Assembly (NCBI RefSeq): GCF_900102695.1
Contig: NZ_FMVW01000001.1
Span: 248,001-312,000, forward strand
Source: Afifella marina DSM 2698
Lineage (GTDB): Bacteria; Pseudomonadota; Alphaproteobacteria; Rhizobiales; Afifellaceae
Direction: 5' to 3'
Length of the DNA: 64,000 nt
In this document: piece by piece, positions 52,271 to 61,492 of the stretch
Position numbering within the stretch: the stretch's first letter is position 1
Layout: each line of letters starts with the position of its first letter
The notes under the pieces: model-generated
What the model saw: the letters and a program-made list of their open reading frames with translations, nothing else
What the model was told of the DNA's origin: nothing
Database searches by the model: none
Position numbers and translations under genes: made by a program

Positions 52271-52837
52271 ATGCGCTTCTTCCTCGTTCTTGTCGTCATC
52301 CTGCTCGCCGTCGCCGCCTATTTCATGGTCGACATCCGCCAGACACAGGAAGGCCGGATGCCTTCCGTGCAGGTCGAAGAAGGCCAGGCGCCGAAATACG
52401 AGTTCAATCTCGGCGGCTTCGAGCTCGTCTGGAAAAAGGCGACGTTCTCTTATCCGACCATTCGCTTCCGTTCACCGGAAGAAAGTGACACGACGCCGGC
52501 CCCGGAGCCGGCCTCGGAGCCAGAGGGCGAGGAGAAGGCACCTACGACTTCTCCGGAGACGTCTCCTCAGACAAAAGCGCCGTCCTCGACCGAACCGGAC
52601 ACCGCGCCTCCCGCCTCTCCGGCGCCATCGCAGACCATGCCGGCTCCATCCGAGACTTCGCCGGAGAGCCCTGCGAACGGCTCCATCGAGCCGCTGCCGG
52701 TTCCGGGCGATCTCGACATGCGCCCCGATACGAGCGAGCCTCGTGACAGGCAGGGGGAGCCCGAAAGCTCACAGCCCGACCGGAATCCCGGCGAGCCGGA
52801 GCCCGCCGAAATCATCAATCCCGACGTCTCGCGATAA
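52271..52837 (+). CDS. Membrane-anchored Pro/Glu/Ser-rich protein
   Basis: A 188-residue protein with one N-terminal helix (about 2-20, FFLVLVVILLAVAAYFMV), a short folded-looking stretch (about 30-72) and a long Pro/Ser/Thr/Glu-rich disordered tail. No known domain. Located 107 bp after xseA on the same strand. Probably an inner-membrane protein with a periplasmic or cytosolic low-complexity tail; the composition suggests an extended spacer. Coding status is supported by the clear ATG, codon-like third-position bias and the membrane anchor. Confidence 0.6.
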   Translation: MRFFLVLVVILLAVAAYFMVDIRQTQEGRMPSVQVEEGQAPKYEFNLGGFELVWKKATFSYPTIRFRSPEESDTTPAPEPASEPEGEEKAPTTSPETSPQTKAPSSTEPDTAPPASPAPSQTMPAPSETSPESPANGSIEPLPVPGDLDMRPDTSEPRDRQGEPESSQPDRNPGEPEPAEIINPDVSR

Positions 52838-52846
52838 GACGGACGC

Positions 52847-53524
52847 TCAGGCGTCTTCGACGATGAGGATGTGGAGGGCGCGCGGCCCGTGGGCGCCGAG
52901 AAGCAGCGTCTGCTCGATATCGGCCGAGCGTGACGGGCCGGTGATGAGATTGACCGTGCGTGGCAGGACGTCGTCGCCGGAGTGTTCCCGCAGACGGTTC
53001 CACAGGGTTTCGTAATCGCCGACGATGTCGGAGGCGCGCACCACGACGACATGGTGATCCGGCAGGAAATTGAGCGTCGTCGGATTGTCGGGCCCCGAGA
53101 GCAGGAAGAGCGTGCCGGTTTCCGCCGCGCCGCCGAAAGCGTGGCTGAGGCCGACATGATCGCGCCCGTCGGAGGGCCCGTGTTTCACTTCGAGCTGCGG
53201 GACCTTTTCCCAGGGAAGATCGGCAAGACGCCGGTCCGCACCCATCCTGAGATCCGAGGGCAGGTTGCGGGCGCGCAGATATTCCGCAACCGTCTCAGGA
53301 AGGTCGGAGGCCGAGGCCACCCGCTCCACCGTGGCGGAGACTTTTCCCGCCATCTTCGCAAAGAGATCGAGGCGTGCCTGCTGGCCGACATGGCCACGGG
53401 CCGGAACGGTGTTTGCCGGATGCTGGCCGAGGCGCTGGGCGACGGCATCGCGGCGCGCTTCCGCTGTCTTTGCGGAGGCAAGGCCGCGCCGGATCTTGCC
53501 GAGCACGGTTTCGCGCTGGCTCAT
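52847..53524 (-). CDS. lutC: L-lactate oxidation complex subunit LutC
   Basis: A 225-residue LutC/YkgG-type (LUD domain) protein. Conserved segments include GLSHAFGGAAETGTLFLLSG and the C-terminal ADIEQTLLLGAHGPRALHIL. The frame is open far upstream, but MSQRETVLGK at 53524 is the natural start, 19 bp after lutB. Works with LutA and LutB to oxidise L-lactate to pyruvate at the membrane. Confidence 0.92.
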   Translation of the reverse strand: MSQRETVLGKIRRGLASAKTAEARRDAVAQRLGQHPANTVPARGHVGQQARLDLFAKMAGKVSATVERVASASDLPETVAEYLRARNLPSDLRMGADRRLADLPWEKVPQLEVKHGPSDGRDHVGLSHAFGGAAETGTLFLLSGPDNPTTLNFLPDHHVVVVRASDIVGDYETLWNRLREHSGDDVLPRTVNLITGPSRSADIEQTLLLGAHGPRALHILIVEDA

Positions 53525-53543
53525 GATGTCTTTCCCGTCGCCG

Positions 53544-54962
53544 TCACGAGCGGGCCTTCCACTGATCGATGAAGCTTGTTTTCGCCGGCGCCGGCATGTC
53601 GCGATGGCCGGTCCAGCCGCCGGCGAGCGGCAGCGACGAGAAGCGCCCGCGACGACGCCCGAAGGGGTGAAGCGCCTTGAGCCCGATGCGGGTGGCGAGC
53701 CGGTAGAGTTTCGGACGCCTGGCGAGAAAGGCCCAGATGCGCAGGCCGTTCCGCTCCGCGGCCGGCTTGAGATGCCGCTCATATTCGCGCTCGCGCCAAT
53801 GCCGCATCAATTTCGGCAAGGGGATCTCGACCGGGCAGACGCTCTCGCAGCGCCCGCAGAAGGTCGAGGCGTTGGGCAGGTTTGCCGTGTTTTCGAGACC
53901 GAAGAGGCCCGGAGCCAGGACCGCGCCCATGGGGCCGACATAGGTCGCGCCATAAGCGTGGCCGCCGATCGCATGATAGATCGGACAATGGTTCATGCAG
54001 GCGCCGCAGCGGATGCAGCGCAGCATCTCGCGGAACTCGTTGGCGAGCATTTCGGAGCGGCCATTGTCGAGGAGGATGACATGCGTCTCCTCGGGACCGT
54101 CCTCGTCGCCCGGCCGCCTCCGGCCGGTGGAGAACGTCGTGTAGACGGAGAGCTCCTGACCCGTGGCGGAGCGTGCCAGAACCCGCAGCAACGTCGAGAC
54201 GTCTTCGAGCGTCGGCACTACCTTTTCGATCGAGGCGAGCACGATATGCACCCGCGGCAGGATCTGCGTGAGGTCGCCATTGCCCTCATTGGTGACGATG
54301 ACGGAGCTTCCCGTCTCCGCCACCAGAAAGTTGGCGCCGGTGATGCCGACATCGGCGGCAAGGAACATGTCGCGCAAAGTGGCGCGCGCCTCCGAGAGCA
54401 GCGACACCGGATCGGCGAGATCGCGCTTCGGATCGAGATGCGTGTGCACGCGGCGGAAATCGGCTTCCACCTGGTCGCGGTTCACATGCACGGCGGGGGC
54501 GATGATGTGGGAAGGCGGCTCGCCGCGCAGCTGAATGATGTATTCGCCGAGATCGGTCTCGATCGGCTTGATCTCGCTCTTCTCCAGGAAGGCGTTGAGG
54601 CCGATCTCCTCGGAGATCATCGATTTGCCCTTGGTGACGGTTTTGGCGCCAACCCGGCGGCAGATCGAAAGCACGGCCTCGCGCGCGTCGGCTGCCGTCT
54701 CCGCCCAATGCACCTCCGCCCCGGCCTGGCGCGCTTTGCCCTCGAAAGCCTCCAGATAGAGGTCGAGATGTGAAAGTGTGTGGTCCTTGATGGCGCGCGC
54801 TTCATGGCGCAGCGCATCGAATTCCGGCAGGGCGTCGACCGCCTTCTGGCGCTTCTGGATGAAGCCGCGTTCCACATGCCCGAGCGCGCGCTGCAGCTCG
54901 ACATTGGCGAGTGCGTCGACGGCGTTTTCCTTGAACGCCTGCGAAAGGAAGGGCGCGCTCAT
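53544..54962 (-). CDS. lutB: L-lactate oxidation iron-sulfur subunit LutB
   Basis: A 472-residue LutB/YkgF protein: an N-terminal LUD-type region (with TKGKSMISEEIGLNAFLE and GITGANFLVAETGS) and a two-cluster ferredoxin domain with Cys315-Cys318-Cys321-Cys325 (CIRCGACMNHCP) and Cys369-Cys372-Cys376 (CGRCESVCP). The start overlaps the lutA stop by four bases. Carries electrons in L-lactate oxidation. Confidence 0.94.
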   Translation of the reverse strand: MSAPFLSQAFKENAVDALANVELQRALGHVERGFIQKRQKAVDALPEFDALRHEARAIKDHTLSHLDLYLEAFEGKARQAGAEVHWAETAADAREAVLSICRRVGAKTVTKGKSMISEEIGLNAFLEKSEIKPIETDLGEYIIQLRGEPPSHIIAPAVHVNRDQVEADFRRVHTHLDPKRDLADPVSLLSEARATLRDMFLAADVGITGANFLVAETGSSVIVTNEGNGDLTQILPRVHIVLASIEKVVPTLEDVSTLLRVLARSATGQELSVYTTFSTGRRRPGDEDGPEETHVILLDNGRSEMLANEFREMLRCIRCGACMNHCPIYHAIGGHAYGATYVGPMGAVLAPGLFGLENTANLPNASTFCGRCESVCPVEIPLPKLMRHWREREYERHLKPAAERNGLRIWAFLARRPKLYRLATRIGLKALHPFGRRRGRFSSLPLAGGWTGHRDMPAPAKTSFIDQWKARS

Positions 54963-55780
54963 TCCGCCTCGCCGATCGCCGGACTGTCGGCCATGCCGGC
55001 GAGCACTTCGGCTACATGGCGCGCATGCACATGCTTGCCCTCGCGCTGCAGCTTGCCGGCCATGTTCATGAGGCAGCCGAGATCGCCGGCCACCAGCGTA
55101 TCGGCTTCGGAGCCTGCGATTGCGGCCGTCTTTTTCGTCACGATGGCGTTGGAGATTTCCGGATATTTGACGCAGAAGGTACCGCCGAAGCCGCAGCAGA
55201 CATCGGCGTCCTTGAGCTCGGTGAAGGCGAGGCCGTCGACGGTTTTCAAGAGTTCGCGTGGCTGGTCGCGCACATTGAGTTCGCGCAGGCCCGAACAGGC
55301 GTCGTGATAGGTGACGTTGCCGGCAAACGCCGCCTCGACGTCGCGCACGCCCATCACGTCATAGAGGAAGGCTGTAAGCTCGTAGGTCTTTGCGGAGAGC
55401 GCCATTGCGCGCCGCGCCCAATAGGCGTCGTCGAAAAGCTCCGGATAATGGCGGGCGATCATCGCGGCGCAGGAGCCGGACGGAACCACCACGTAATCGT
55501 AGTCTTCGAAGATCGCGATCACCTGTTTGGCGATGGCCGCAGCATCGCTGCGGTCGCCGGAATTGTAGGCGGGCTGGCCGCAGCAGGTCTGGTTCTCCGG
55601 GACTTCGACGCAGCAGCCGGAAGCTTCGATCAGCTTGATCGCAGCAAAGCCGACTTGCGGGCGGAAGAGATCGACGAGGCAGGTGGCGAAGAGACCGACG
55701 CGCGGCTTCGAAGCTGTCGTATGTTCGGTGTTTTCTGGCGACAAGCGCTCAATCCTCTGCGGCCGAGCGTTGTGCGTCAT
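54959..55780 (-). CDS. lutA: L-lactate oxidation subunit LutA (CCG domains)
   Basis: A 273-residue LutA/YkgE protein with two cysteine-rich CCG domains (ENQTCCGQPAYNSGD and DVCCGFGGTFCVKYPE), typical of the heterodisulfide-reductase-like cluster-binding subunit. An N-terminal stretch of about 24 residues precedes the conserved RVGLFATCLVDLFRP. First gene of lutABC, all overlapping or closely spaced. Confidence 0.93.
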   Translation of the reverse strand: MTHNARPQRIERLSPENTEHTTASKPRVGLFATCLVDLFRPQVGFAAIKLIEASGCCVEVPENQTCCGQPAYNSGDRSDAAAIAKQVIAIFEDYDYVVVPSGSCAAMIARHYPELFDDAYWARRAMALSAKTYELTAFLYDVMGVRDVEAAFAGNVTYHDACSGLRELNVRDQPRELLKTVDGLAFTELKDADVCCGFGGTFCVKYPEISNAIVTKKTAAIAGSEADTLVAGDLGCLMNMAGKLQREGKHVHARHVAEVLAGMADSPAIGEAE

Positions 55781-56063
55781 GCCCTCGGCTGGCTTCGATG
55801 GCTCCAGGTCTGGCGGCAGGGCCGGTCAGCCGGAAGCCCGGACACGCAAATTAGGTCCGCCGCCGCAGCGAGATCAACAACCTTGTGGCGCAGGCTTCTG
55901 GCGCTGGACGTGCAGGCTTGTGGTGACCGCACGGGCTTTGCGGATGCGCCCTGAGACGGAAAAGCCGCAAAATCCCAGCGTGCCGATACGCGTGCCAGGC
56001 GCGTCGAGCCGCAAAAAGATAAAGCCGCTGCGCGGAATGCAGCGCGAGCGAAAACGGACCGCG

Positions 56064-56094
56064 AAAAAATCCCGCCGCCCTTTCGAGCGGCGGG
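56064..56094 (-). terminator. Intrinsic terminator of the cytochrome c gene
   Basis: Perfect 8-bp stem CCCGCCGC/GCGGCGGG with an 8-base loop, followed on the minus strand by ATTTTTTCG. It lies 28 bp beyond the cytochrome c stop. The 280 bp from here to lutA (55781-56063) show no gene. Confidence 0.85.
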
Positions 56095-56121
56095 TCGTCA
56101 CGAAAAGGCGCTTGCGCCCGA

Positions 56122-56559
56122 TTAGCCGTTGGGCGGCGTGTACGTGCTGGCGTCCGGATCCGGCATACCGTCCGTATCGAACGTCTTCAGATAGGCAATC
56201 ACCGCGTCGATGTCTTCGGGCTTCTTGAGGCCGGCGAAGATCATCTTGGTCTTCGGCACATAAGCGCGCGGGTTCTTCAGATACTCGTGCAGGGACTTTT
56301 CGGTCCAGACGAGACCATTCTCGCCGGCGCTCTTCATGGCGTCGGAATAGCGGAAGTCAGGCAGAGAACCGGCGACACGACCGAACAGGTTGTTCTGCTC
56401 GGGGCCGACGCGGTTTTTGGCGCCTTCACCGACCGAATGGCAGGCGTGGCACTGCTTGTAGACCTTCTCACCGGCCGCGACGAGGTCGTCCTGAGCATAC
56501 GCACTGCCCGCGGCAAGGATGGCAGCAATGCCAAGGGCAGCAGCCGAAATCCTAATCAT
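56122..56559 (-). CDS. Class I cytochrome c
   Basis: A 145-residue periplasmic cytochrome c. Signal peptide ends near YAQ (residue 23). The heme motif is CHACH at 37-41 and the axial Met is Met106 in KTKMIFAG; helices and spacing fit mitochondrial-type cytochrome c2/c550. Sits between lutABC and glcDEF, so it could accept electrons from those dehydrogenases, but it is also a general carrier. Own terminator downstream. Confidence 0.95.
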   Translation of the reverse strand: MIRISAAALGIAAILAAGSAYAQDDLVAAGEKVYKQCHACHSVGEGAKNRVGPEQNNLFGRVAGSLPDFRYSDAMKSAGENGLVWTEKSLHEYLKNPRAYVPKTKMIFAGLKKPEDIDAVIAYLKTFDTDGMPDPDASTYTPPNG

Positions 56560-56753
56560 TGGACACTCCTTGTTATGTCAAAGCTTGACTCATTCCAAGG
56601 TGGCGGAATGGAGCACAGGGCTTCGCGCCACACAAGGGGGAGGATTTTCTGGTTTGGCAATGCGACATCGCGCTATGGTTGCTTGAGATGAAACGCTGAA
56701 CGATAATCGGCGGGCCTCGCAAGAAGGCCAAGACAAAAGAGCAGGGAGGCTCA

Positions 56754-58247
56754 ATGAGTGTGGCGATGCCCGGCCCGAAGGCCGAGATTCTGGCGCGCCG
56801 GGGGGAGATCGCCAAGGCTCTCTCTGCCATCGTTCCGGGCGAGGGGGTCATCACGGATCCTGATGGCATGCGGCCATTCGAGACAGATGGTCTCACCGCC
56901 TATCGTCAATTGCCGATGATTGTCGTCCTGCCGGAGACGGTCGAGCAGGTGCAGCGCGTGCTGCGCTATTGCTACGACAATGAGATCCGCGTCGTGCCGC
57001 GCGGTTCCGGCACCTCGCTCTCTGGCGGCGCCCTGCCGCTTGCGGACGGCGTTCTTCTCGTCATGTCGAGGTTCAACAAGGTTCTCGAGGTCGATTTCGA
57101 AAACCGTGCGACCGTCGTGCAGCCGGGCGTCACCAATCTCGCCGTCACCAGGGCGGTCGAGCATCGCGGTTTCTATTATGCCCCCGACCCATCCTCACAG
57201 ATCGCCTGTTCCATCGGCGGCAATGTCGCGGAAAATTCCGGCGGCGTGCATTGTCTGAAATATGGGCTGACCACGAACAACGTGCTCGGGCTGGAGATGG
57301 TGCTGATCACCGGCGAGGTCATTCGGCTCGGGGGCAAGCATCTCGACAGCGAGGGCTATGATTTCCTCGGCCTGATGACGGGCTCTGAGGGGCTTCTCGG
57401 TGTCGTGACCGAGGTGACGGTCCGAATTCTGCGCTCGCCGGAGACGGCACGGGCGCTTCTCGTCGGCTTTCCGACGAACGAGGATGCCGGGCGCTGCGTC
57501 GGCGACATCATCGGCGCCGGCATCATTCCGGGCGGCATGGAGATGATGGACAGCCTGGCGATCCAGGCGGCGGAAGATTTCGTCCATGCGGGCTATCCCC
57601 TCGACGTCGAGGCGCTCCTGATCGTCGAGCTCGACGGCCCGGGCGAGGAGGTGCACGAGCTGATCGAGCGGGTCGAGGCGATCGCGCGCGACAACAATGC
57701 CGCCAATATCCGCGTTTCGCAGTCCGAAGAGGAGCGCGCCAATTTCTGGGCGGGACGCAAGGCGGCGTTTCCCGCCGTCGGCCGCATCTCGCCGGATTAT
57801 TACTGCATGGACGGCACGATCCCGCGCAAAGCCCTTCCGAAGGTTCTGCACCGCATGAAGGAGATGGAGACGGAGTTCGATCTGCGGGTCGCCAATGTCT
57901 TCCATGCCGGCGACGGCAATCTCCATCCGCTCATTCTCTATGACGCCAACGATACCGATCAGCTGGAACGGGCCGAGGCGTTCGGCTCGGCGATCCTGAA
58001 GCTCTGCGTGGAGGTGGGCGGCGTTCTGACCGGCGAGCACGGCGTCGGCGTGGAAAAGCGCGACCTCATGGGCGAGATGTTCAGCGAGGACGATCTCGCT
58101 CAGCAGGAGCGGGTGAAATGCGCTTTCGATGCCCGTCAGCTCCTCAATCCCGGCAAGGTGTTCCCGGAGCTGCACCAATGCGCCGAGCTCAGCCGCATGC
58201 ATGTGCATAAGGGCCAGCTTCCCTTCCCCGACATTCCCCGCTTCTGA
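56754..58247 (+). CDS. glcD: Glycolate oxidase FAD-linked subunit GlcD
   Basis: A 497-residue flavoprotein of the FAD-linked oxidase (PCMH-type) family. FAD-binding stretch VVPRGSGTSLSGGALPLADG, then SSQIACSIGGNVAENSGGVH, and the C-terminal FHAGDGNLHPLILYD and LTGEHGVGVEKRDLM motifs. Oxidises glycolate (also D-lactate) to glyoxylate, passing electrons on through GlcE/GlcF to the respiratory chain. First gene of the glc operon, 14 bp before glcE. Confidence 0.95.
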   Translation: MSVAMPGPKAEILARRGEIAKALSAIVPGEGVITDPDGMRPFETDGLTAYRQLPMIVVLPETVEQVQRVLRYCYDNEIRVVPRGSGTSLSGGALPLADGVLLVMSRFNKVLEVDFENRATVVQPGVTNLAVTRAVEHRGFYYAPDPSSQIACSIGGNVAENSGGVHCLKYGLTTNNVLGLEMVLITGEVIRLGGKHLDSEGYDFLGLMTGSEGLLGVVTEVTVRILRSPETARALLVGFPTNEDAGRCVGDIIGAGIIPGGMEMMDSLAIQAAEDFVHAGYPLDVEALLIVELDGPGEEVHELIERVEAIARDNNAANIRVSQSEEERANFWAGRKAAFPAVGRISPDYYCMDGTIPRKALPKVLHRMKEMETEFDLRVANVFHAGDGNLHPLILYDANDTDQLERAEAFGSAILKLCVEVGGVLTGEHGVGVEKRDLMGEMFSEDDLAQQERVKCAFDARQLLNPGKVFPELHQCAELSRMHVHKGQLPFPDIPRF

Positions 58248-58261
58248 GATTTTCCCGCCCC

Positions 58262-59461
58262 ATGGCCGAAACGCTTCGCCCCGAGACTGCCGAATCCGTG
58301 CTCGATGTCGTCCGCTGGGCGGCCGCCGAACAGGTGCCGCTCGAAATCCTGGGACACGGGTCCAAGCGCGGCATCGGCCGCCCGGTTCAGGCGGAATACA
58401 CGCTCAATCTCTCCGCTTTGTCCGGTGTCACCCTGTACGAGCCGGACGAACTCGTCTTCTCCGCCAAGGCCGGCACGCCGCTTGCCGAAATCGAAAAGCT
58501 CCTGGCGGATGCCAATCAGGAACTCGCCTTCGAGCCGATGGATTACGGCCCGATTTTCGGGTTGGAGCCCGGGACGGGAACGCTGGGCGGTGTGCTCGCG
58601 GCCAATCTCGCCGGTCCGCGCCGCATCAAGGCGGGCGCTGCCCGCGACCATATTCTCGGGCTGTCGGCCGTCTCGGGCCGCGGCGAGGCCTTCAAGGCGG
58701 GCGGGCGCGTGGTCAAGAACGTCACCGGCTACGATCTCTCCAAGGGGCTTGCCGGTTCCTGGGGCACGCTCGCGGTCGTCACCGATCTCACTTTCAAAGT
58801 GCTGCCACGGCCGGAGCGCATCGCCACCGTGCTCGTCCTCGGCCTCTCAGATGAGGCTGCCTGCGCTGCGATGGCCGAAGCCATGGGCTCTTCGCACGAA
58901 GTCTCGGGCGCGGCGCATCTGCCGAAAGGGATGGCGCGGTCCTGTGGTCTTGCCGTCGAAAGCTCCGTGACCGCGCTCAGGCTGGAAGGCTTTCCCTCCT
59001 CCGTTTCCTATCGCAGCGAAGCGCTCAACGGCATGATGCGGGACCGCGGCGCGGTGGAGATCCTCGACATGCCGCAATCGGAAAACTTCTGGCGCGCCAT
59101 CCGCGATTGCCTGCCCTTTGCCGGCCGCAGCGATCCGCTCTGGCGCGTCAGCATTGCACCGCGCGCCGGCGCCGCGCTGATGGCGAGGCTCGCGAACGAG
59201 CCTCTCAACTATTTTTTCGATTGGGCCGGCGGCCGAGTCTGGATCGAGGTCACGGGCAGCGCGGAAGACGCTGCCGAAGGCGCCATCCGGCGGGCGATCA
59301 GGGCGGTCGGCGGCGGCCATGCGACGCTCATCCGCGGCTCGGCGGCCTTGCGCACCGGCCTCTCGCCCTTCGAACCGCAGCCGGCCCCGCTCGCCGCCTT
59401 GTCGCGGCGGCTGAAAGAGAATTTCGATCCGCAGGGGATATTGAATCCCGGGAGAATTTAG
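58262..59461 (+). CDS. glcE: Glycolate oxidase subunit GlcE
   Basis: A 399-residue FAD-binding subunit. Typical stretches: EQVPLEILGHGSKRGIGRP, GTLGGVLAANLAGPRRIKAG, GGRVVKNVTGYDLSKGLAGS and the C-terminal LKENFDPQGILNPGRI. It partners GlcD and GlcF. Its stop (TAG at 59459) is followed by a short G-rich stretch and then the AT-rich foreign gene instead of glcF. Confidence 0.95.
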   Translation: MAETLRPETAESVLDVVRWAAAEQVPLEILGHGSKRGIGRPVQAEYTLNLSALSGVTLYEPDELVFSAKAGTPLAEIEKLLADANQELAFEPMDYGPIFGLEPGTGTLGGVLAANLAGPRRIKAGAARDHILGLSAVSGRGEAFKAGGRVVKNVTGYDLSKGLAGSWGTLAVVTDLTFKVLPRPERIATVLVLGLSDEAACAAMAEAMGSSHEVSGAAHLPKGMARSCGLAVESSVTALRLEGFPSSVSYRSEALNGMMRDRGAVEILDMPQSENFWRAIRDCLPFAGRSDPLWRVSIAPRAGAALMARLANEPLNYFFDWAGGRVWIEVTGSAEDAAEGAIRRAIRAVGGGHATLIRGSAALRTGLSPFEPQPAPLAALSRRLKENFDPQGILNPGRI

Positions 59462-59470
59462 GACGGGGAG

Positions 59471-60097
59471 ATGGACGACGAGGATGTGATTTACGCACGC
59501 GTGGGCGAGTCAGTCATTCAAGGCATGAAAGAAGCCAATAGAGATTATGAGCACTTGTCTTCAGAATGGGTTCATGAGCGTGGGGTTGAGTCTTTTGTTT
59601 CTGCTTACGTTTCTCAGTGGCTAAGGAAGAAAAGAAGTCTGGGTGTTCGCAGGGTTTTAATAGAAGCAACAATAGCTGAGCTGAAGGAAAAATGCGCAAA
59701 TTTTGAAGCAGACTCAGGGTATTTTTGGGAGAATTTACACGGAGGAAAAAGGATAGACATTGTTTGCATTGGAGATAATAATGATGCGATAGGTGTTGTA
59801 GAATTGAAGAGAAATAAAATTTATTCTGAGTGGGCAAGCGACATTGAGCGAGTGAAAACTCTCGCGGGGCGAGTGAGATGTGTCGATTTTGGTACGTTCG
59901 GCGCGTTCGTCGGATTTAGGGAGGGGGAGGATGTGGCTGACGAAGCATATAAGTTTATAAGAAAACAGTCGGAGTGCCTCTCGGGCGCCAAAAGCCTTTC
60001 AGTTCTGCCTTTCAGATATAATTCCCGTTGGAAGGAGTATTCGGACGCTCTTTGGAGGTACTCGATTGTTGGATGTACCTTCTACAAGCCGACTTAA
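59471..60097 (+). CDS. PD-(D/E)XK nuclease-like orphan gene inserted between glcE and glcF
   Basis: A 208-residue cytosolic protein not recognised by name. Its core, GGKRIDIVCIGDNNDAIGVV followed by ELKRN, has Asp96 and Glu111-x-Lys113 in the spacing of a PD-(D/E)XK nuclease, with helices on either side and a Trp/Arg-rich C-terminus. The DNA is strikingly AT-rich (about 40% G+C by eye against 65% around it) and uses AGA, ATA and TTA codons that neighbours avoid. It interrupts glcDEF; its TAA overlaps the glcF ATG (TAATG). Start ATG 59471 has GGGGAG one base away, so a nearby GTG may be used instead. Recent acquisition is inferred; a defence or repair role is a guess. Confidence 0.8.
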   Translation: MDDEDVIYARVGESVIQGMKEANRDYEHLSSEWVHERGVESFVSAYVSQWLRKKRSLGVRRVLIEATIAELKEKCANFEADSGYFWENLHGGKRIDIVCIGDNNDAIGVVELKRNKIYSEWASDIERVKTLAGRVRCVDFGTFGAFVGFREGEDVADEAYKFIRKQSECLSGAKSLSVLPFRYNSRWKEYSDALWRYSIVGCTFYKPT

Positions 60098-61470
60098 TGC
60101 AAACCTCCTTCACCCTTCAGCAGCTCGCCGACCCGCGCATCGAGGAAGCCGATGCCATTCTGCGCAAATGCGTGCATTGCGGCTTCTGCCTCGCCACCTG
60201 CCCGACCTATGTCGAACTCGGCAACGAGCTCGATAGTCCGCGCGGGCGCATCTATCTCATCAAGGATATGCTGGAGGCGGAGAAGCCGGCGACGGCGGAG
60301 GTCGCGCTCCATATCGATCGTTGTCTCTCCTGCTTTTCCTGCATGACGACCTGTCCGTCCGGGGTCGATTACATGCACCTCCTCGATCAGGGGCGGCGGC
60401 ATATCGAAGAGACCTATCGCAGGCCCTGGCACGACCGGGCGCTGCGGGCGGTTCTGGCGCATGTCATGCCTTATCCGGCGAGGATGCGGGCAGCCCTCGT
60501 CACCGCCCGATACGGCCGGCCTCTGGCGCCGTTGCTCGCCCGCATGGGGCGGCCATTCGACCGGCTTGCCATGATGCTGCGCCTGGCGCCCAAGCGGCTG
60601 CCGGCGAAAATCCAGGCATCCGAGACGGGTCACGCCTTTCCGGCCCATGGCGCCAGAAAAGGCCGCGTGGCGCTTTTGACGGGCTGCGCGCAATCGGTGC
60701 TCGATCCGGGCATCAACGCCGCCACGATCCGGCTCCTCACCCGCCTCGGCATCGAAGTCGTGCTGCCGAAGGGCGAGGGCTGCTGTGGCGGGCTCGTCCA
60801 CCATATGGGGCAGGACGAGAAGGCGCTGCCGATGGCGCGCAACAATATCGACGCCTGGCTGCGCGAGATCGACGGCGAGGGGCTCGATGCGATCCTGGTG
60901 ACAACGTCGGGCTGCGGCACGACGATCAAGGATTACGCACATCTCTTGAAGGGGGAGCCCACCTATCGCGAGAAGGCGGAGCGCGTGTCGGCGCTTGCCC
61001 TCGACATCAGCGAATATCTCGCTCGTCTCGATCTGCCCGCACCCCGCCGCCGAACCGGCCTCAAGGTCGCCTACCACGCCGCCTGCTCGCTTCAGCATGG
61101 CCAGAAGGTGGTGAAAGAGCCGCGCACGCTCCTGGCGGAGGCGGGATTTGAGGTGCTGGGCATCCCCGAAGGCCATCTCTGCTGCGGCTCGGCCGGCACC
61201 TACAACATTCTGGAGCCGGAGATCGCGGCGAGGCTGCGCGACCGCAAGACGGCGAATATCGAAAGCGTTGCGCCGGAGGTGGTGGCGACCGGCAATATCG
61301 GCTGCATCACGCAGATCGGCTCGGCGATGGAGATCCCGGTCCTCCATACCGTCGAACTCCTCGATTGGGCGCATGGTGGCCCGCCGCCGGAAGCCTTTGC
61401 CGGGCACGCGCTGGAACCAACGCGGAGCAAAGCCGCTTCGTCTTCTGAAAGGCCGCTTCGCGTCTCCTGA
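60097..61470 (+). CDS. glcF: Glycolate oxidase iron-sulfur subunit GlcF
   Basis: A 457-residue protein with two 4Fe-4S sites, Cys25-Cys28-Cys31-Cys35 (CVHCGFCLATCP) and Cys76-Cys79-Cys82-Cys86 (CLSCFSCMTTCP), then two CCG domains (GEGCCGGLVHHMG and HLCCGSAGTYN). Starts at MQTSFTLQQLADPR; the frame opens upstream at 60028 but that is within the foreign gene. The A of its ATG is the last base of that gene's stop, so translation is likely coupled to it. Confidence 0.95.
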   Translation: MQTSFTLQQLADPRIEEADAILRKCVHCGFCLATCPTYVELGNELDSPRGRIYLIKDMLEAEKPATAEVALHIDRCLSCFSCMTTCPSGVDYMHLLDQGRRHIEETYRRPWHDRALRAVLAHVMPYPARMRAALVTARYGRPLAPLLARMGRPFDRLAMMLRLAPKRLPAKIQASETGHAFPAHGARKGRVALLTGCAQSVLDPGINAATIRLLTRLGIEVVLPKGEGCCGGLVHHMGQDEKALPMARNNIDAWLREIDGEGLDAILVTTSGCGTTIKDYAHLLKGEPTYREKAERVSALALDISEYLARLDLPAPRRRTGLKVAYHAACSLQHGQKVVKEPRTLLAEAGFEVLGIPEGHLCCGSAGTYNILEPEIAARLRDRKTANIESVAPEVVATGNIGCITQIGSAMEIPVLHTVELLDWAHGGPPPEAFAGHALEPTRSKAASSSERPLRVS

Positions 61471-61492
61471 CGGCGGTCGCAAGGAGGGCGCA

